The notes under the pieces are model-generated. The model searched no databases and was not told the origin of the DNA. It worked only from the letters and a program-made list of their open reading frames with translations. Position numbers and translations under genes: made by a program. Below, in pieces: positions 7,686 through 16,218 of a stretch of 54,696 nucleotides of DNA. The stretch's first letter is position 1. Every line of letters begins with the position of its first letter. The stretch is from DAINBT01 sp036732785 (GTDB lineage Bacteria > Planctomycetota > Phycisphaerae > Sedimentisphaerales > SM23-30): contig CAZICK010000014.1 in the NCBI GenBank assembly GCA_964537505.1, positions 1-54,696 of the forward strand, given 5' to 3'.

Positions 7686-8558
7686 ATGGCCCAGATTACT
7701 GCGACAATGGTAAAACAACTGCGTGACCGGACCGGTCAGGCAATGATGGATTGTAAGAAAGCATTGACCGAAACCGACGGCAACATAGAAAAAGCCATTG
7801 ATCTGCTACGAAAAAAAGGCATGGCCGTCCTCGACAAAAGGGGCGAAAGAGAAACCAAAGAAGGTAAAGTGGTTGGGTTGCTCAGCCAGAACGGCAAAGT
7901 AGCGGTTTTGGCCAGCCTGTGCAGTGAAACAGATTTCACCTCAAAAAACGAACTGTTCCAGAAGGTCGCCAAAACCATTGCTCAGGGGCTGCTCGGAGCT
8001 TCTGTGACGCCGGATTCAGCCGAGGAGTTAGGTAAACTAAAAACCTCCGACGGAAAAAAACTCAGCGATGCCGTTAACGATATCGTCGGCCAGACCGGCG
8101 AAAAAATAACCATCGGCCCGTTCACCAGATTTGACCTGGATGGCCCGGGACTGCTCCACTGTTACGTACATTTCAACGGCAAAATCGGAACTCTCGTACA
8201 AATCGACACCGAAAATGAACAGGCGGCTTCCGCCCAGGCAACCAAAACCTTTATCAGCGACTTGGCTATGCACATAACCGCTACCAATCCCACAGCGGTA
8301 CGCGCCGAAGAAATCGATCCGGAACTGGTCGAGCGGGAAAAAGAAATCGCCAGATCGCAGGTAGTCGGTAAACCGGAAAATATGATCGAAAAAATCGTAA
8401 ACGGCAAATTGGACAAGTGGTATAAGCAGGTTGTTCTATTGCAACAGCCTTTCGTTAAGGATGACACTAAAACGGTCTCGCAATTAGTCGATGAGATAGG
8501 CAAGGCCGTCGGCGGAAAGCTTACCATTAAACGATTCTATCGTTTACAGATTGGTTAG
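7686..8558 (+). CDS. tsf: Translation elongation factor Ts
   Basis: EF-Ts of 290 residues, the nucleotide-exchange factor of EF-Tu. The N-terminal UBA-like domain reads VKQLRDRTGQAMMDCKKALTE (about 9-29), then IEKAIDLLRKKGM. The EF-Tu contact region reads CSETDFTSKNELF, a variant of the usual ETDFVARN. The C-terminal dimerisation part contains FVKDDTKTVSQLVDEIGKAV. GGAG lies about 10 bases before the ATG. It follows rpsB by 81 bases in the standard order and is expected to be cotranscribed with it. Confidence 0.97.
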   Translation: MAQITATMVKQLRDRTGQAMMDCKKALTETDGNIEKAIDLLRKKGMAVLDKRGERETKEGKVVGLLSQNGKVAVLASLCSETDFTSKNELFQKVAKTIAQGLLGASVTPDSAEELGKLKTSDGKKLSDAVNDIVGQTGEKITIGPFTRFDLDGPGLLHCYVHFNGKIGTLVQIDTENEQAASAQATKTFISDLAMHITATNPTAVRAEEIDPELVEREKEIARSQVVGKPENMIEKIVNGKLDKWYKQVVLLQQPFVKDDTKTVSQLVDEIGKAVGGKLTIKRFYRLQIG

Positions 8559-8624
8559 GCTCTTACGGGTAAACCTGGTTAGTACCGTAGTTTCAAAAAA
8601 ACGCCTTAATGGGGCAATATAACC

Positions 8625-9344
8625 ATGGCGGATTTGAAGTACAAACGGATACTGCTCAAGATCAGCGGAGAAGGGCTCAGCGGTACAGGCGGTTTCGGTC
8701 TGGACCCCGATGACCTCAATTCCGTCGCCGCCCAGATTGTCGAGCTAGCCCAAATGGGTGTACAACCGGCGGTTGTGGTCGGAGCCGGTAATTTCATCCG
8801 AGGCGCCGTGCTAAGTGGCAAAACTCCCATTCAACGGGTATCCGCTGATCACATGGGTATGCTCGCCACGGTCATTAATGCCCTGGCTTTGCGGGATACG
8901 CTGGAAAATCAGGGTGCCCCGGCTCGGGTCCTTTCAGCAATCAAAATGACCGGCATCTGTGAACCTTTCGTCCGGGACGCAGCCATCGAACACCTCCGGA
9001 ACGGCCGGGTAGTCATCCTGGCAGGGGGTACGGGTAATCCTTTTTTTACCACCGATACCTGCGCCGCGCTTCGAGCCTTGGAGATTCAGGCCGACGTACT
9101 GGTAAAAGCCACTAAGGTTGACGGCGTTTATTCAGCCGATCCGGTCCGGGACCCCAACGCAAAAAAATACGACAAACTCAGCTACACGCAAGTGTTGCAA
9201 CATGACCTGCGAATCATGGACCATACAGCTATTTCCCTCTGTCGGGAAAACAAAATCAATATCCTCGTATGCAACTTAATGAAACCCGGCACCGTAAAAC
9301 GCGTGGCCCAGGGTGAAAAAATCGGAACGTTGATTACAACCTAA
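8625..9344 (+). CDS. pyrH: Uridylate (UMP) kinase
   Basis: Bacterial UMP kinase of the amino-acid kinase family, 239 residues, full length. It phosphorylates UMP to UDP in pyrimidine nucleotide synthesis as a cytosolic hexamer. Visible motifs are YKRILLKISGEGLSG at the N-terminus (phosphate-binding lysine and glycine loop), VVVGAGNFIRG (about 47-57), ADHMGMLATVINALAL (about 69-84), GGTGNPFFTTDTCAALRALE (about 131-150) and VLVKATKVDGVYSADPV (uridylate pocket, about 155-171). No strong Shine-Dalgarno is visible before the ATG. Third gene of the rpsB operon, 66 bases after tsf and 13 bases before frr. Confidence 0.97.
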   Translation: MADLKYKRILLKISGEGLSGTGGFGLDPDDLNSVAAQIVELAQMGVQPAVVVGAGNFIRGAVLSGKTPIQRVSADHMGMLATVINALALRDTLENQGAPARVLSAIKMTGICEPFVRDAAIEHLRNGRVVILAGGTGNPFFTTDTCAALRALEIQADVLVKATKVDGVYSADPVRDPNAKKYDKLSYTQVLQHDLRIMDHTAISLCRENKINILVCNLMKPGTVKRVAQGEKIGTLITT

Positions 9345-9357
9345 CCGTGAGGTCCTT

Positions 9358-9918
9358 ATGAACAGCGAAGAAATTACCCTGGAAGCGGAAACCAAAATGG
9401 AAAAAGCCGTGGACTTCTTACACGATGAATATCGCGGCATACGCACCGGCCGGGCTTCTACCGCCCTGGTGGATAACATTAAGGTTGACTATTATGGCTC
9501 GCCCACACCGTTAAAGCAATTGGCAAATATCACGGCTCCGGAGCCTAATCTTATTATTATCAAACCCTTCGACACTTCCATTATCAAAGACATCGACAAA
9601 GCGATCCTGGCCTCGCCGGTAGGCATAACCCCAAATAGTGACGGACGAATAATTCGCCTGGCCGTACCCGCCCTGTCGGGCGAAAGGCGGGGGCAGTTGA
9701 GTCAACAGGTAAAGCAGATGGCCGAACAGACACGGGTCAGTATCCGCAATATTCGACGCGATGCCAACAAGCACATCGAGCAGGAACAAAAAGACAAAAC
9801 TATCACTGAAGACCAACGCGACGAATCTAAAAAGGAAATGGACGAATCGACCAAAAAATACATAAGCCAAATCGACGAGTTGCTCAAAGCCAAGACCGAT
9901 GAGATCATGGAGATTTAA
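9358..9918 (+). CDS. frr: Ribosome recycling factor
   Basis: RRF, 186 residues, the standard length. It splits post-termination ribosomes together with EF-G. The family sequence is well kept: MEKAVDFLHDEYRGIRTGRAS (about 12-32), VDYYGSPTPLKQLANITAPE (about 43-62), the three-helix-bundle segment VKQMAEQTRVSIRNIRRDANK (about 118-138) and the C-terminal helix KYISQIDELLKAKTDEIMEI. The start has GAGG five bases upstream. Last gene of rpsB-tsf-pyrH-frr. No clear terminator follows it; the next 300 bases hold only short repeats. Confidence 0.97.
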   Translation: MNSEEITLEAETKMEKAVDFLHDEYRGIRTGRASTALVDNIKVDYYGSPTPLKQLANITAPEPNLIIIKPFDTSIIKDIDKAILASPVGITPNSDGRIIRLAVPALSGERRGQLSQQVKQMAEQTRVSIRNIRRDANKHIEQEQKDKTITEDQRDESKKEMDESTKKYISQIDELLKAKTDEIMEI

Positions 9919-10035
9919 CCAGACCGACAGAAACTTGTTTTCATGCCTTGCCACACCGGGAAACATCCTGTCGAACCACTGTTCCTGACGCCCCCGCTAG
10001 AAAACCCACAATCCCATACCCGCGACCCGGCAATC

Positions 10036-10178
10036 TCCTCCCTGTCATTCCCGCCCCCCTCTGTCATTCCCGCGAAAGCGGGACACGAAGCGAAGCCCAG
10101 AGCCGCGATAGCCAATCCAGTATTTTGATGTAAAAACATACAAACCTGTCATTAACGCGATAGCGAATCCATCTTCCC
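10036..10178 (+). repeat. Degenerate short extragenic repeats (CTGTCATTCCCGC family)
   Basis: Three related copies lie in the frr-10236 spacer. CTGTCATTCCCGC occurs near 10036 and again near 10060, where it continues into the hairpin TCCCGCGAAAGCGGGA. A decayed form, CTGTCATTAACGCGATAGCG, lies near 10147. This is a widespread type of small bacterial intergenic palindrome. The rest of the 317-base spacer (9919-10235) shows no gene or promoter I can support. Confidence 0.5.
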
Positions 10179-10235
10179 CCGCCACATACCGCCGCCATCT
10201 CGCCGGCAATATCCAATACAAACAGCCGTTGCATT

Positions 10236-13160
10236 CTATTTGGCCGATTGTTCTTTCATTTGTGCCAGCCAGTCATACAAACTGTTGATAAATTCTTTCC
10301 ATTCTTCAGGGCTGACTTCTTTTCGCAACTGCTCATCTTCGAGCCAAACTTTCTCAAGCCAGTCTAGCGATTCCTCAACCAGCTTGATTTCTTCCCAAAC
10401 AGTCATCACGTGTGGAGGTCTGGTTTTGTACCATTTATCGAGCTTAGCCTGTTCGATCTGTTCGTCAGTCATGGCCGCAGCAGCCATAGCTTTATCCATA
10501 CCGCCGTCCATCCCCATCATCATCAAGGTATCAGGCGAGAACCAGCACGCCTCCCATAGCCATTTCTCATCGTCTTCGTAGCAGACAAGCGCGTTCAGGT
10601 CAGCGAGGTCTATTTGCCCATTTTCAACCAGATCATATTTTTGGTAGGTATCGATCCAGTTCAGATCCTCATCATCTTTGAGCCAGGCGTCAGCCATTCC
10701 CGAGAAATCATGCAGGTTGATAATTCCGTCGGCATTGAAGTCCCATTCGTCGTAAACATCCCCGCACGCCACCTCATCGGCGCCCATATCGACAATTGCG
10801 CTGCCGATCCCGGTCCAATTGATGATGCGATCATCACCGTCAATATCTTTCTCACCGACTTCGTTGGGATCAACACTCGTATTATCGCCCATGTCGATAC
10901 AGGGAGAGTTTGGGTCGAGGTGAAAATTGTAGAGGGTCGGGTCGCTGTATGCAAAAAGCGGGTTGCAGGTGATATTGTTGTCTCCGTCCGGCGTACTTGC
11001 TCCCTCATCATCTCCGTCTGGATCACTAGGATCAGTAATACAGCAATAAACCGCATCGCAATTAGTTAGTTGCAAATATCCATTATCACTATTGTTATGC
11101 CATAATATGTCGTTGACGATAGCAGGATTTGTCCCGTTGGATGTCTTATATATCCCCTCATGAATATTATAAACGATGGTGTTATTGCGAATAGTAGATA
11201 CCCCGGATGGAGCATATAAATAAACTCCATTGCCAATTTCATCATTTCCGTTATGATGAATCCAGCAATTTAATATAGTGGGATTACACTGTAAACTGTA
11301 TATCCCATGATAGTCATTCTCATAAATTATTGACCTCTCGATAGTAGGTGAATAACCGCTCCCCTGACATCTGATGCCGTCACCACCGTTCTGGATAACA
11401 ACACAATTGGAAATCTTCATATCCGAATTATAACAATAGATTCCATATTGAATGCCTCTACCTATAATGAAGCCATCGAGTATCGTTGTGCTGTCAACGC
11501 CTTCCGCAGTTACCACCTTTGAACAAATCTCATCGCCATGTAAAAATGTTTTGTTGCGGTAAAAATCACGATCATCTTTACTGGTTTCATCACCGGCAAA
11601 CCCCCCATATATCTCGACCCCATCTGCTATCTCAAAACTGTCCGCACTTGATGATCCTGCCAAATATGTACCGCCCGCCACCCAAATCTCATCGCCACAG
11701 CCTGTCTTGGCCCGTGCCAGTGCCGATTCCAGGCGAACGTAGGCATCATCCCAGCAGGTTCCTGTATTGAAACCCGTCGCCCGGGAGTCCACATAAATAA
11801 TATCATCCCCCCAGCAGCAAACTTTGGTCTTCTCGGTAGCACGGGTATATGATGTATCGCTTTCTATCTCGACCTCGTTTGTGATTATGCTAAAAGGCTC
11901 AGCCACCGACATAACCCTAACAACCAGTTCCAGCTCTACGCTTGGATCACCACCATCAACATCGCCAATATACCATGTATAGGTATGGCTATCCTCATCA
12001 TACTCACCGTCATTCGGATCGGCCGAGATAAACTCAACCTCCAGCGGAAGATAATCCCTAACGTACACATTCGTATGGTCATTGGGATCAGGGGCAAACG
12101 TGATCGTATATGTAATCTCCTCATCCGGTACAACACCGCAAACCTCATTTGGATCAACACCATCGTCTTTTTCGATACTCATCTGCGGAGCCTTGTATTG
12201 TGACCCAACTACAATACCAGCAGGACCCCAAACATCATCACCTTCAACATCTGTTGGCTCAATAACTTGTTCAGGATCGGATGTCCAACCGGAAGTGTCA
12301 TATACCGCCACCTGATTATTCGAGGTAGTAACATATACCAAACCCGAATACTCCGCCTCTTTATCAACGGCAACGCCAAGAACACTGGTATCGATATCTT
12401 TAACGATGATATAATTTGGATCGTTCGGGTCTTCTATATTCAAATCTGTTCTGACAAGGCAATTATGTATTCCACCATGTATCCACGCGCCGGAATACAG
12501 ATATCTATGCCCCTGATCGTCATTATAAACATCAATCCCAACCGCTTCGTAACCCTTACCACCTTCCTCAATCTCAACACTACCGAGATAACCGAAATCG
12601 GGATCACTCGAATCGTAATATTTCACAATATTACTCTTATCTGAAACATACAGAATATTTTCATGTTCATCGAGACAAACCCCAAAGGCATAAGGAAAAG
12701 AAAGGTTTTCCAAAAGTATAATTTTTTCATTGCCAAGAGTTCCATCATTATAATCATAAGCGTATAAATATCGACCTTCCCTTTTTAGTGCTAACAACCT
12801 ATGATTAAATGCGTCAAAAACCATGCCCGCGATTTCACCTGGCGCATTTATCGACTTGCCCGGCATCGGCTCCATTGTTTTGGAATTTACCAGTTGAATC
12901 TTGTTGGAATTATCATAACTTGCGAATAACGTGTCGGATTCACCATCGAGGGCCAAATCGACAGCGCCAGCGCCTTCGCTGGGAAAATTTCCCGGTTTCA
13001 ACTGCCATTCTATCTCGTCGCCATCAACCCCATAAACTTGAACAGTACTACCGATGTGAATGGTAATACAATATACGGAAGTGGATTTAGCAATCCGTGA
13101 TAATCCACATATTATAAGCAAACAAATAAATCCAAAAGAAACATTTCTTTTAAACAACAT
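10236..13160 (-). CDS. Large exported protein: propeller-like, DUF11-like and beta-helix domains with dockerin-like tail
   Basis: A 974-residue exported protein. Residues 1-26 form a signal peptide (FICLLIICGLSRIAKS). About 30-330 has propeller-like repeats with AVDLALDGESDTLFASYD and YAFGVCLDEHENILYVSD. About 340-450 is a DUF11/conserved-repeat-like beta-sandwich (DEEITYTITFAPDPNDHTNVYVRDYLP). About 455-800 resembles a right-handed parallel beta-helix of the polymorphic-outer-membrane type (GTYLAGSSSADSF, VEIYGGFAGDET, then short repeats such as NCVVIQNGGDGIRCQG). About 815-880 holds a dockerin-like pair of calcium loops, DFNADGIINLHDF and DLVENGQIDLADLNAL. A Met-rich linker and a charged helical tail (KLDKWYKTRPPHVMTVWEEI) end it. 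AAGGAGG precedes the ATG. The gene follows the PEP-CTERM gene by 19 bases, so the two are probably cotranscribed. The substrate is unknown. Confidence 0.8.
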   Translation of the reverse strand: MLFKRNVSFGFICLLIICGLSRIAKSTSVYCITIHIGSTVQVYGVDGDEIEWQLKPGNFPSEGAGAVDLALDGESDTLFASYDNSNKIQLVNSKTMEPMPGKSINAPGEIAGMVFDAFNHRLLALKREGRYLYAYDYNDGTLGNEKIILLENLSFPYAFGVCLDEHENILYVSDKSNIVKYYDSSDPDFGYLGSVEIEEGGKGYEAVGIDVYNDDQGHRYLYSGAWIHGGIHNCLVRTDLNIEDPNDPNYIIVKDIDTSVLGVAVDKEAEYSGLVYVTTSNNQVAVYDTSGWTSDPEQVIEPTDVEGDDVWGPAGIVVGSQYKAPQMSIEKDDGVDPNEVCGVVPDEEITYTITFAPDPNDHTNVYVRDYLPLEVEFISADPNDGEYDEDSHTYTWYIGDVDGGDPSVELELVVRVMSVAEPFSIITNEVEIESDTSYTRATEKTKVCCWGDDIIYVDSRATGFNTGTCWDDAYVRLESALARAKTGCGDEIWVAGGTYLAGSSSADSFEIADGVEIYGGFAGDETSKDDRDFYRNKTFLHGDEICSKVVTAEGVDSTTILDGFIIGRGIQYGIYCYNSDMKISNCVVIQNGGDGIRCQGSGYSPTIERSIIYENDYHGIYSLQCNPTILNCWIHHNGNDEIGNGVYLYAPSGVSTIRNNTIVYNIHEGIYKTSNGTNPAIVNDILWHNNSDNGYLQLTNCDAVYCCITDPSDPDGDDEGASTPDGDNNITCNPLFAYSDPTLYNFHLDPNSPCIDMGDNTSVDPNEVGEKDIDGDDRIINWTGIGSAIVDMGADEVACGDVYDEWDFNADGIINLHDFSGMADAWLKDDEDLNWIDTYQKYDLVENGQIDLADLNALVCYEDDEKWLWEACWFSPDTLMMMGMDGGMDKAMAAAAMTDEQIEQAKLDKWYKTRPPHVMTVWEEIKLVEESLDWLEKVWLEDEQLRKEVSPEEWKEFINSLYDWLAQMKEQSAK

Positions 13161-13179
13161 CTTGTGCCTCCTTCTCTTG

Positions 13180-13890
13180 TTATCGAATAACTTTACATGT
13201 TCTTTTTCTCATAAACCGCAAACAACCTAACCCTAACAACCAGATAGTAAATGGCTCAGGAATCAAATTTATATGTGAGTAGGTCTCTGATCCATATAAA
13301 TCAATATTGAAAGCAATATCATCTGACCAAAAACCAGAAACCCAGCCGTTATCGTAATTACCGCCAGAATAACTTTTGACTAAATCGTATCCAAACATGT
13401 TAATAACAGCAGACCCGCTTGCAAAAAGGCTATCAGATATTGTCCCACCATACAGATTAACAATTCCCAAATCACTGCTACCGATATTTTCAATAGTTCC
13501 TCCGGTCATATAAACTTTTCCAGAATCAAAAGCACCCAGATTATGTCCAAATGCACTACCTGAATAATTGATAGTGGAGTTCAAATAAGCATAAGCCGAA
13601 TTAGAAATAGTACCATCCGATATATTGATAACACTATGATCCTGTGCCCATACTTGCGCTTGTCCTCCAGTGATATTGAGTGTGCTCAAATGATATGTCC
13701 ATATTTGATCGCACATACCGCCGGACATATCCACAACCGTATCATCATTATAGATATTAACCATATTCCATACTTCGCCAGCAACAATTTGGCCACTTTC
13801 ATAAAAGTCCTTATTATCAGCGGCGAAAGTTACCGGCGATAGAAACACTATCAATACAACACTAACCATCAATACAATCTTCGTTTTCAT
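13180..13890 (-). CDS. PEP-CTERM sorting-domain protein, beta-solenoid type
   Basis: A 236-residue exported protein. It has an N-terminal signal peptide (MKTKIVLMVSVVLIVFLSP, cleavage after TFA) and a C-terminal PEP-CTERM tripartite signal: PEP inside LIPEPFTIWLLGLGCL, a hydrophobic helix, and the basic end RFMRKRTCK. PEP-CTERM proteins are processed by exosortase in bacteria with extracellular polysaccharide; no exosortase gene is in this window. The middle is a run of short strands with recurring Gly-Gly and Ser-x-Ile motifs (VVDMSGGMCD, TLNITGGQAQ, VINISDGTISN, VYMTGGTIEN, IVNLYGGTISD), which suggests a beta-solenoid. GGAG lies about 9 bases before the ATG. Upstream of the 974-residue surface gene and probably its operon partner. 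Confidence 0.85.
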   Translation of the reverse strand: MKTKIVLMVSVVLIVFLSPVTFAADNKDFYESGQIVAGEVWNMVNIYNDDTVVDMSGGMCDQIWTYHLSTLNITGGQAQVWAQDHSVINISDGTISNSAYAYLNSTINYSGSAFGHNLGAFDSGKVYMTGGTIENIGSSDLGIVNLYGGTISDSLFASGSAVINMFGYDLVKSYSGGNYDNGWVSGFWSDDIAFNIDLYGSETYSHINLIPEPFTIWLLGLGCLRFMRKRTCKVIR

Positions 13891-14693
13891 CGTTCCATTC
13901 TCCTATACTGTAAACCGTCGTAGTTTGTTGGCTTGCTCCGAACTCTGCCCGATCATCGACCATTATACCACAAATACCCTCTGCAAACAATACGAAATCT
14001 CTTTTTCCTCACCATTAATCCTCTGCCTTCTCTGCACCTTTCTTCGTGCTTTTCTTACTTGTGGCTCATCTTATCCGCTCCGCCTTTTATTCCTCTTCTT
14101 CCTCGGTGGCCTCTATGCCTAATTCTCTCCCCCGGCTTTCACAAAAAGCCCCACAATTCCATAGCCTTAATCTCGCATCATATCCATGCGATCAAATCAT
14201 GTCAAGCATATTTCTGTAAAATTATTGGCTGATTACACATTTTTTTCCAGCCCTTCCCCCCAGCCTTTTCCCTCGCCCAGGACCGCCCAACCTTCCAACT
14301 TTTCTTTCTCCTCCTGTCCCAAAATTCAAAATCTATCCCCCCTCTTTCTTCTCCTATCTTAAAATCCAGAATTCAAAATTTACCTATCCCTCCCATCTTC
14401 CCCATCCCCCTCACCCTGCCCATTTACCCAACAAAACTCTCTTCCTCTTTTAGTGTCTTCTAAAATCTTCGTGTCCTTCCCGTTTTTTATTTTCGAAAAT
14501 TCGTGTCCTTCGCTTCTTTGTTACTTGGTGGTGAATCTTACCCATTTTAACATCAAAACTCATCAAAACATACTACAAACTACATACAAACATAGCGCAA
14601 ACTGGGTACAAACCACATCACTTTTCATCAGAATTCATCCAAATTTCGCACTTTTTTCTTACCCATCTTACCTAATCGTTATAATCGTTACGC
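13891..14693 (+). other. Gene-free, strand-skewed intergenic region
   Basis: About 800 bases without a credible gene. The plus strand is strongly pyrimidine-rich (long C/T runs), so the minus strand is purine-rich. Short phrases recur: CTTCGTGTCCTTC near 14466 and a close form near 14500; AAAATTCAAAATCTATC near 14320 and a relative near 14360. Small reading frames in it are low-complexity and lack ribosome-binding sites. It looks like decayed, low-complexity spacer. Confidence 0.5.
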
Positions 14694-14736
14694 AAAAATA
14701 AGCACTTACATCAATTCCATCAACGTAAAATAAGCA
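14694..14736 (-). repeat. Copy of the 32-bp repeat also found at the contig end
   Basis: On the minus strand, 14736-14705 is one 32-base unit beginning TGCTTATTTTACGTTG and ending GGAATTGATGTAAG, followed by a partial second unit, TGCTTATTTTT. It differs by a single base from the unit at 54660-54691. Both loci lie 3' of a gene and read in the same direction as that gene. Confidence 0.7.
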
Positions 14737-14737
14737 C

Positions 14738-14861
14738 TTACAACAACAGCCAGTCGGCACGGTCTTTTCGGGCCTGCTCCTCATTGCGGCAAACGATATA
14801 ACGACGCGTCCCCACTTTACCAATGTTATAATAATAACTGACGCTTTGACCTTCATAATAT
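14738..14861 (-). pseudogene. Transposase remnant (IS1634-like, inferred)
   Basis: In the frame ending at the TAA 14740-14738, the minus strand reads YEGQSVSYYYNIGKVGTR, then RYIVCRNEEQARKDRADW and LLL. The RYIVCRNEEQARKDRAD part resembles a conserved stretch I recall from IS1634/IS4-group transposases (RYVVCxNxEQARKD). There is no NTG start in this frame after the rsgA stop, and the frame runs out where the 32-bp repeat begins, so only about 40 codons of an internal segment survive. Identification is from memory. It could instead be an unrelated gene scrap. Confidence 0.4.
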
Positions 14862-14890
14862 GTTCCTTTCGATCTGTTTGTGTTACTATT

Positions 14891-16138
14891 TTACTCCATA
14901 AGCGTCTCAAGCAATCGGCAGTAACTCTTATAGCGTGTAGGTAAAATCTTACCATCTTCCAATGCCTGCTTAACGTTACAGCCCGGCTCATGAGTATGCG
15001 AACAGTTGGCAAACTTACACAACGGTGAAAACTCATCAAACTCGCTGAAATACATCTGCAACTCTTCCATGCTCACCTTCCACAAACCAAAACTTCGTAT
15101 TCCGGGCGTATCGATAATTCGCACATCGTGCGGCAATTCATAAAGCATCGAACCGGCCGTGGTATGACAACCTTTCTTGTTTTTTTTGCGAACACTGCCG
15201 ACAGGCAGGGCCAACTCCGGATAGATCGCATTGAGAAGTGAACTCTTACCCACCCCACTGTGCCCGACAAAAACGCCAAGTTTCCCGGCAAGCTGTTCAA
15301 CCAGCCCCTCGATTGCGTGACCAATCTTGGCTGAGCAATATAACACCTTTATGTCCAATTCGTTATAGGGTTCAAGTTTAGTTTTTAATGTGGAAGCATC
15401 TTCCTCCGAGACAACCAGATCCATTTTGTTAACGCAGATCAGCGGCGTCACCCCGCCCCGCTCGGTCGCCAGAAGATACCGATCTATAAGATTGGTATTC
15501 AACGGAGGATCATTGACCGAAATCACAATGACCGCAACATCGATATTAGCCCCAATTACCCGCTCGATCCGCGGATTATGCGGATCCGGCCGGGAAAGGG
15601 TGCTTTTTCGTGCATGTATGCGTTCCACGAAGTATGTACCGTCTTTTGCCGTGGAAAAATCCACTATATCCCCCACCGCCAGATCGCTGCGTTGGGCAAT
15701 GGCAAACTCCGGTCTCAACAGGCACTCACATCGGCCATTCTGGCAAAGCAAACCGCAACTACCTGCCTTGACGGAGATTACCATACCGCTATGCATCTCG
15801 GCCTGAGTTTGTGGAGCATCCCCGCTCGAATCAAGCTGTTCCTGTTCCAGCAGTTTGAGAATCCACTCATCGAGTGTCGTCGGCCCATGACCGGACCGTT
15901 TCTCGAAGGCGCCGCCGCGACTTGGACTGCCTGATCGTTGATGGTAACTGTCATATATACCGTTCTGATCGTCGAATCGACCATCGTGATATTCTTTAGT
16001 CAAATTGGATGATCGGTCCCTGGTCCTGGTCATCGCGCTTTTACGCATCTTAGCCGCCATTTTGTAGAGTTGACGACGCTGTTGTTCGCTCAGACCGGCA
16101 AGTTTTTCCTGCAGGCGTTTTTGGTCGCTTTTCTGCAT
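14891..16138 (-). CDS. rsgA: Ribosome small-subunit-dependent GTPase A
   Basis: RsgA (YjeQ), a circularly permuted GTPase that checks late 30S assembly. 415 residues, longer than the usual 300-350 because of a basic, unstructured N-terminal extension of about 110 residues (MQKSDQKRLQEKLAGLSEQQ and KEYHDGRFDDQNGIYDSYHQ). An OB-fold follows (GMVISVKAGSCGLLCQNG). The permuted G motifs appear in the expected order: NKMD (G4), SAK (G5), GHSGVGKSS (G1), the TTA switch (G2), DTPGIRSFGL (G3). The C-terminal zinc site is CKFANCSHTHEPGC. GGAG lies 10 bases before the ATG. It stands alone, with a transposase scrap and a repeat just behind it. Confidence 0.95.
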   Translation of the reverse strand: MQKSDQKRLQEKLAGLSEQQRRQLYKMAAKMRKSAMTRTRDRSSNLTKEYHDGRFDDQNGIYDSYHQRSGSPSRGGAFEKRSGHGPTTLDEWILKLLEQEQLDSSGDAPQTQAEMHSGMVISVKAGSCGLLCQNGRCECLLRPEFAIAQRSDLAVGDIVDFSTAKDGTYFVERIHARKSTLSRPDPHNPRIERVIGANIDVAVIVISVNDPPLNTNLIDRYLLATERGGVTPLICVNKMDLVVSEEDASTLKTKLEPYNELDIKVLYCSAKIGHAIEGLVEQLAGKLGVFVGHSGVGKSSLLNAIYPELALPVGSVRKKNKKGCHTTAGSMLYELPHDVRIIDTPGIRSFGLWKVSMEELQMYFSEFDEFSPLCKFANCSHTHEPGCNVKQALEDGKILPTRYKSYCRLLETLME

Positions 16139-16218
16139 GGTTTACAATCTCCAGTTAATTATTTACAATAAAAACCACCGTTAATACAGAAAAATATTCG
16201 AAATAGAGATGCGATTTT

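Noticed and set aside
13925..14232. Small plus-strand frames in the pyrimidine-rich spacer
   Set aside because: Low-complexity Leu/Ser/Pro translations caused by C/T runs; two overlapping frames are equally open and no start signals are seen.
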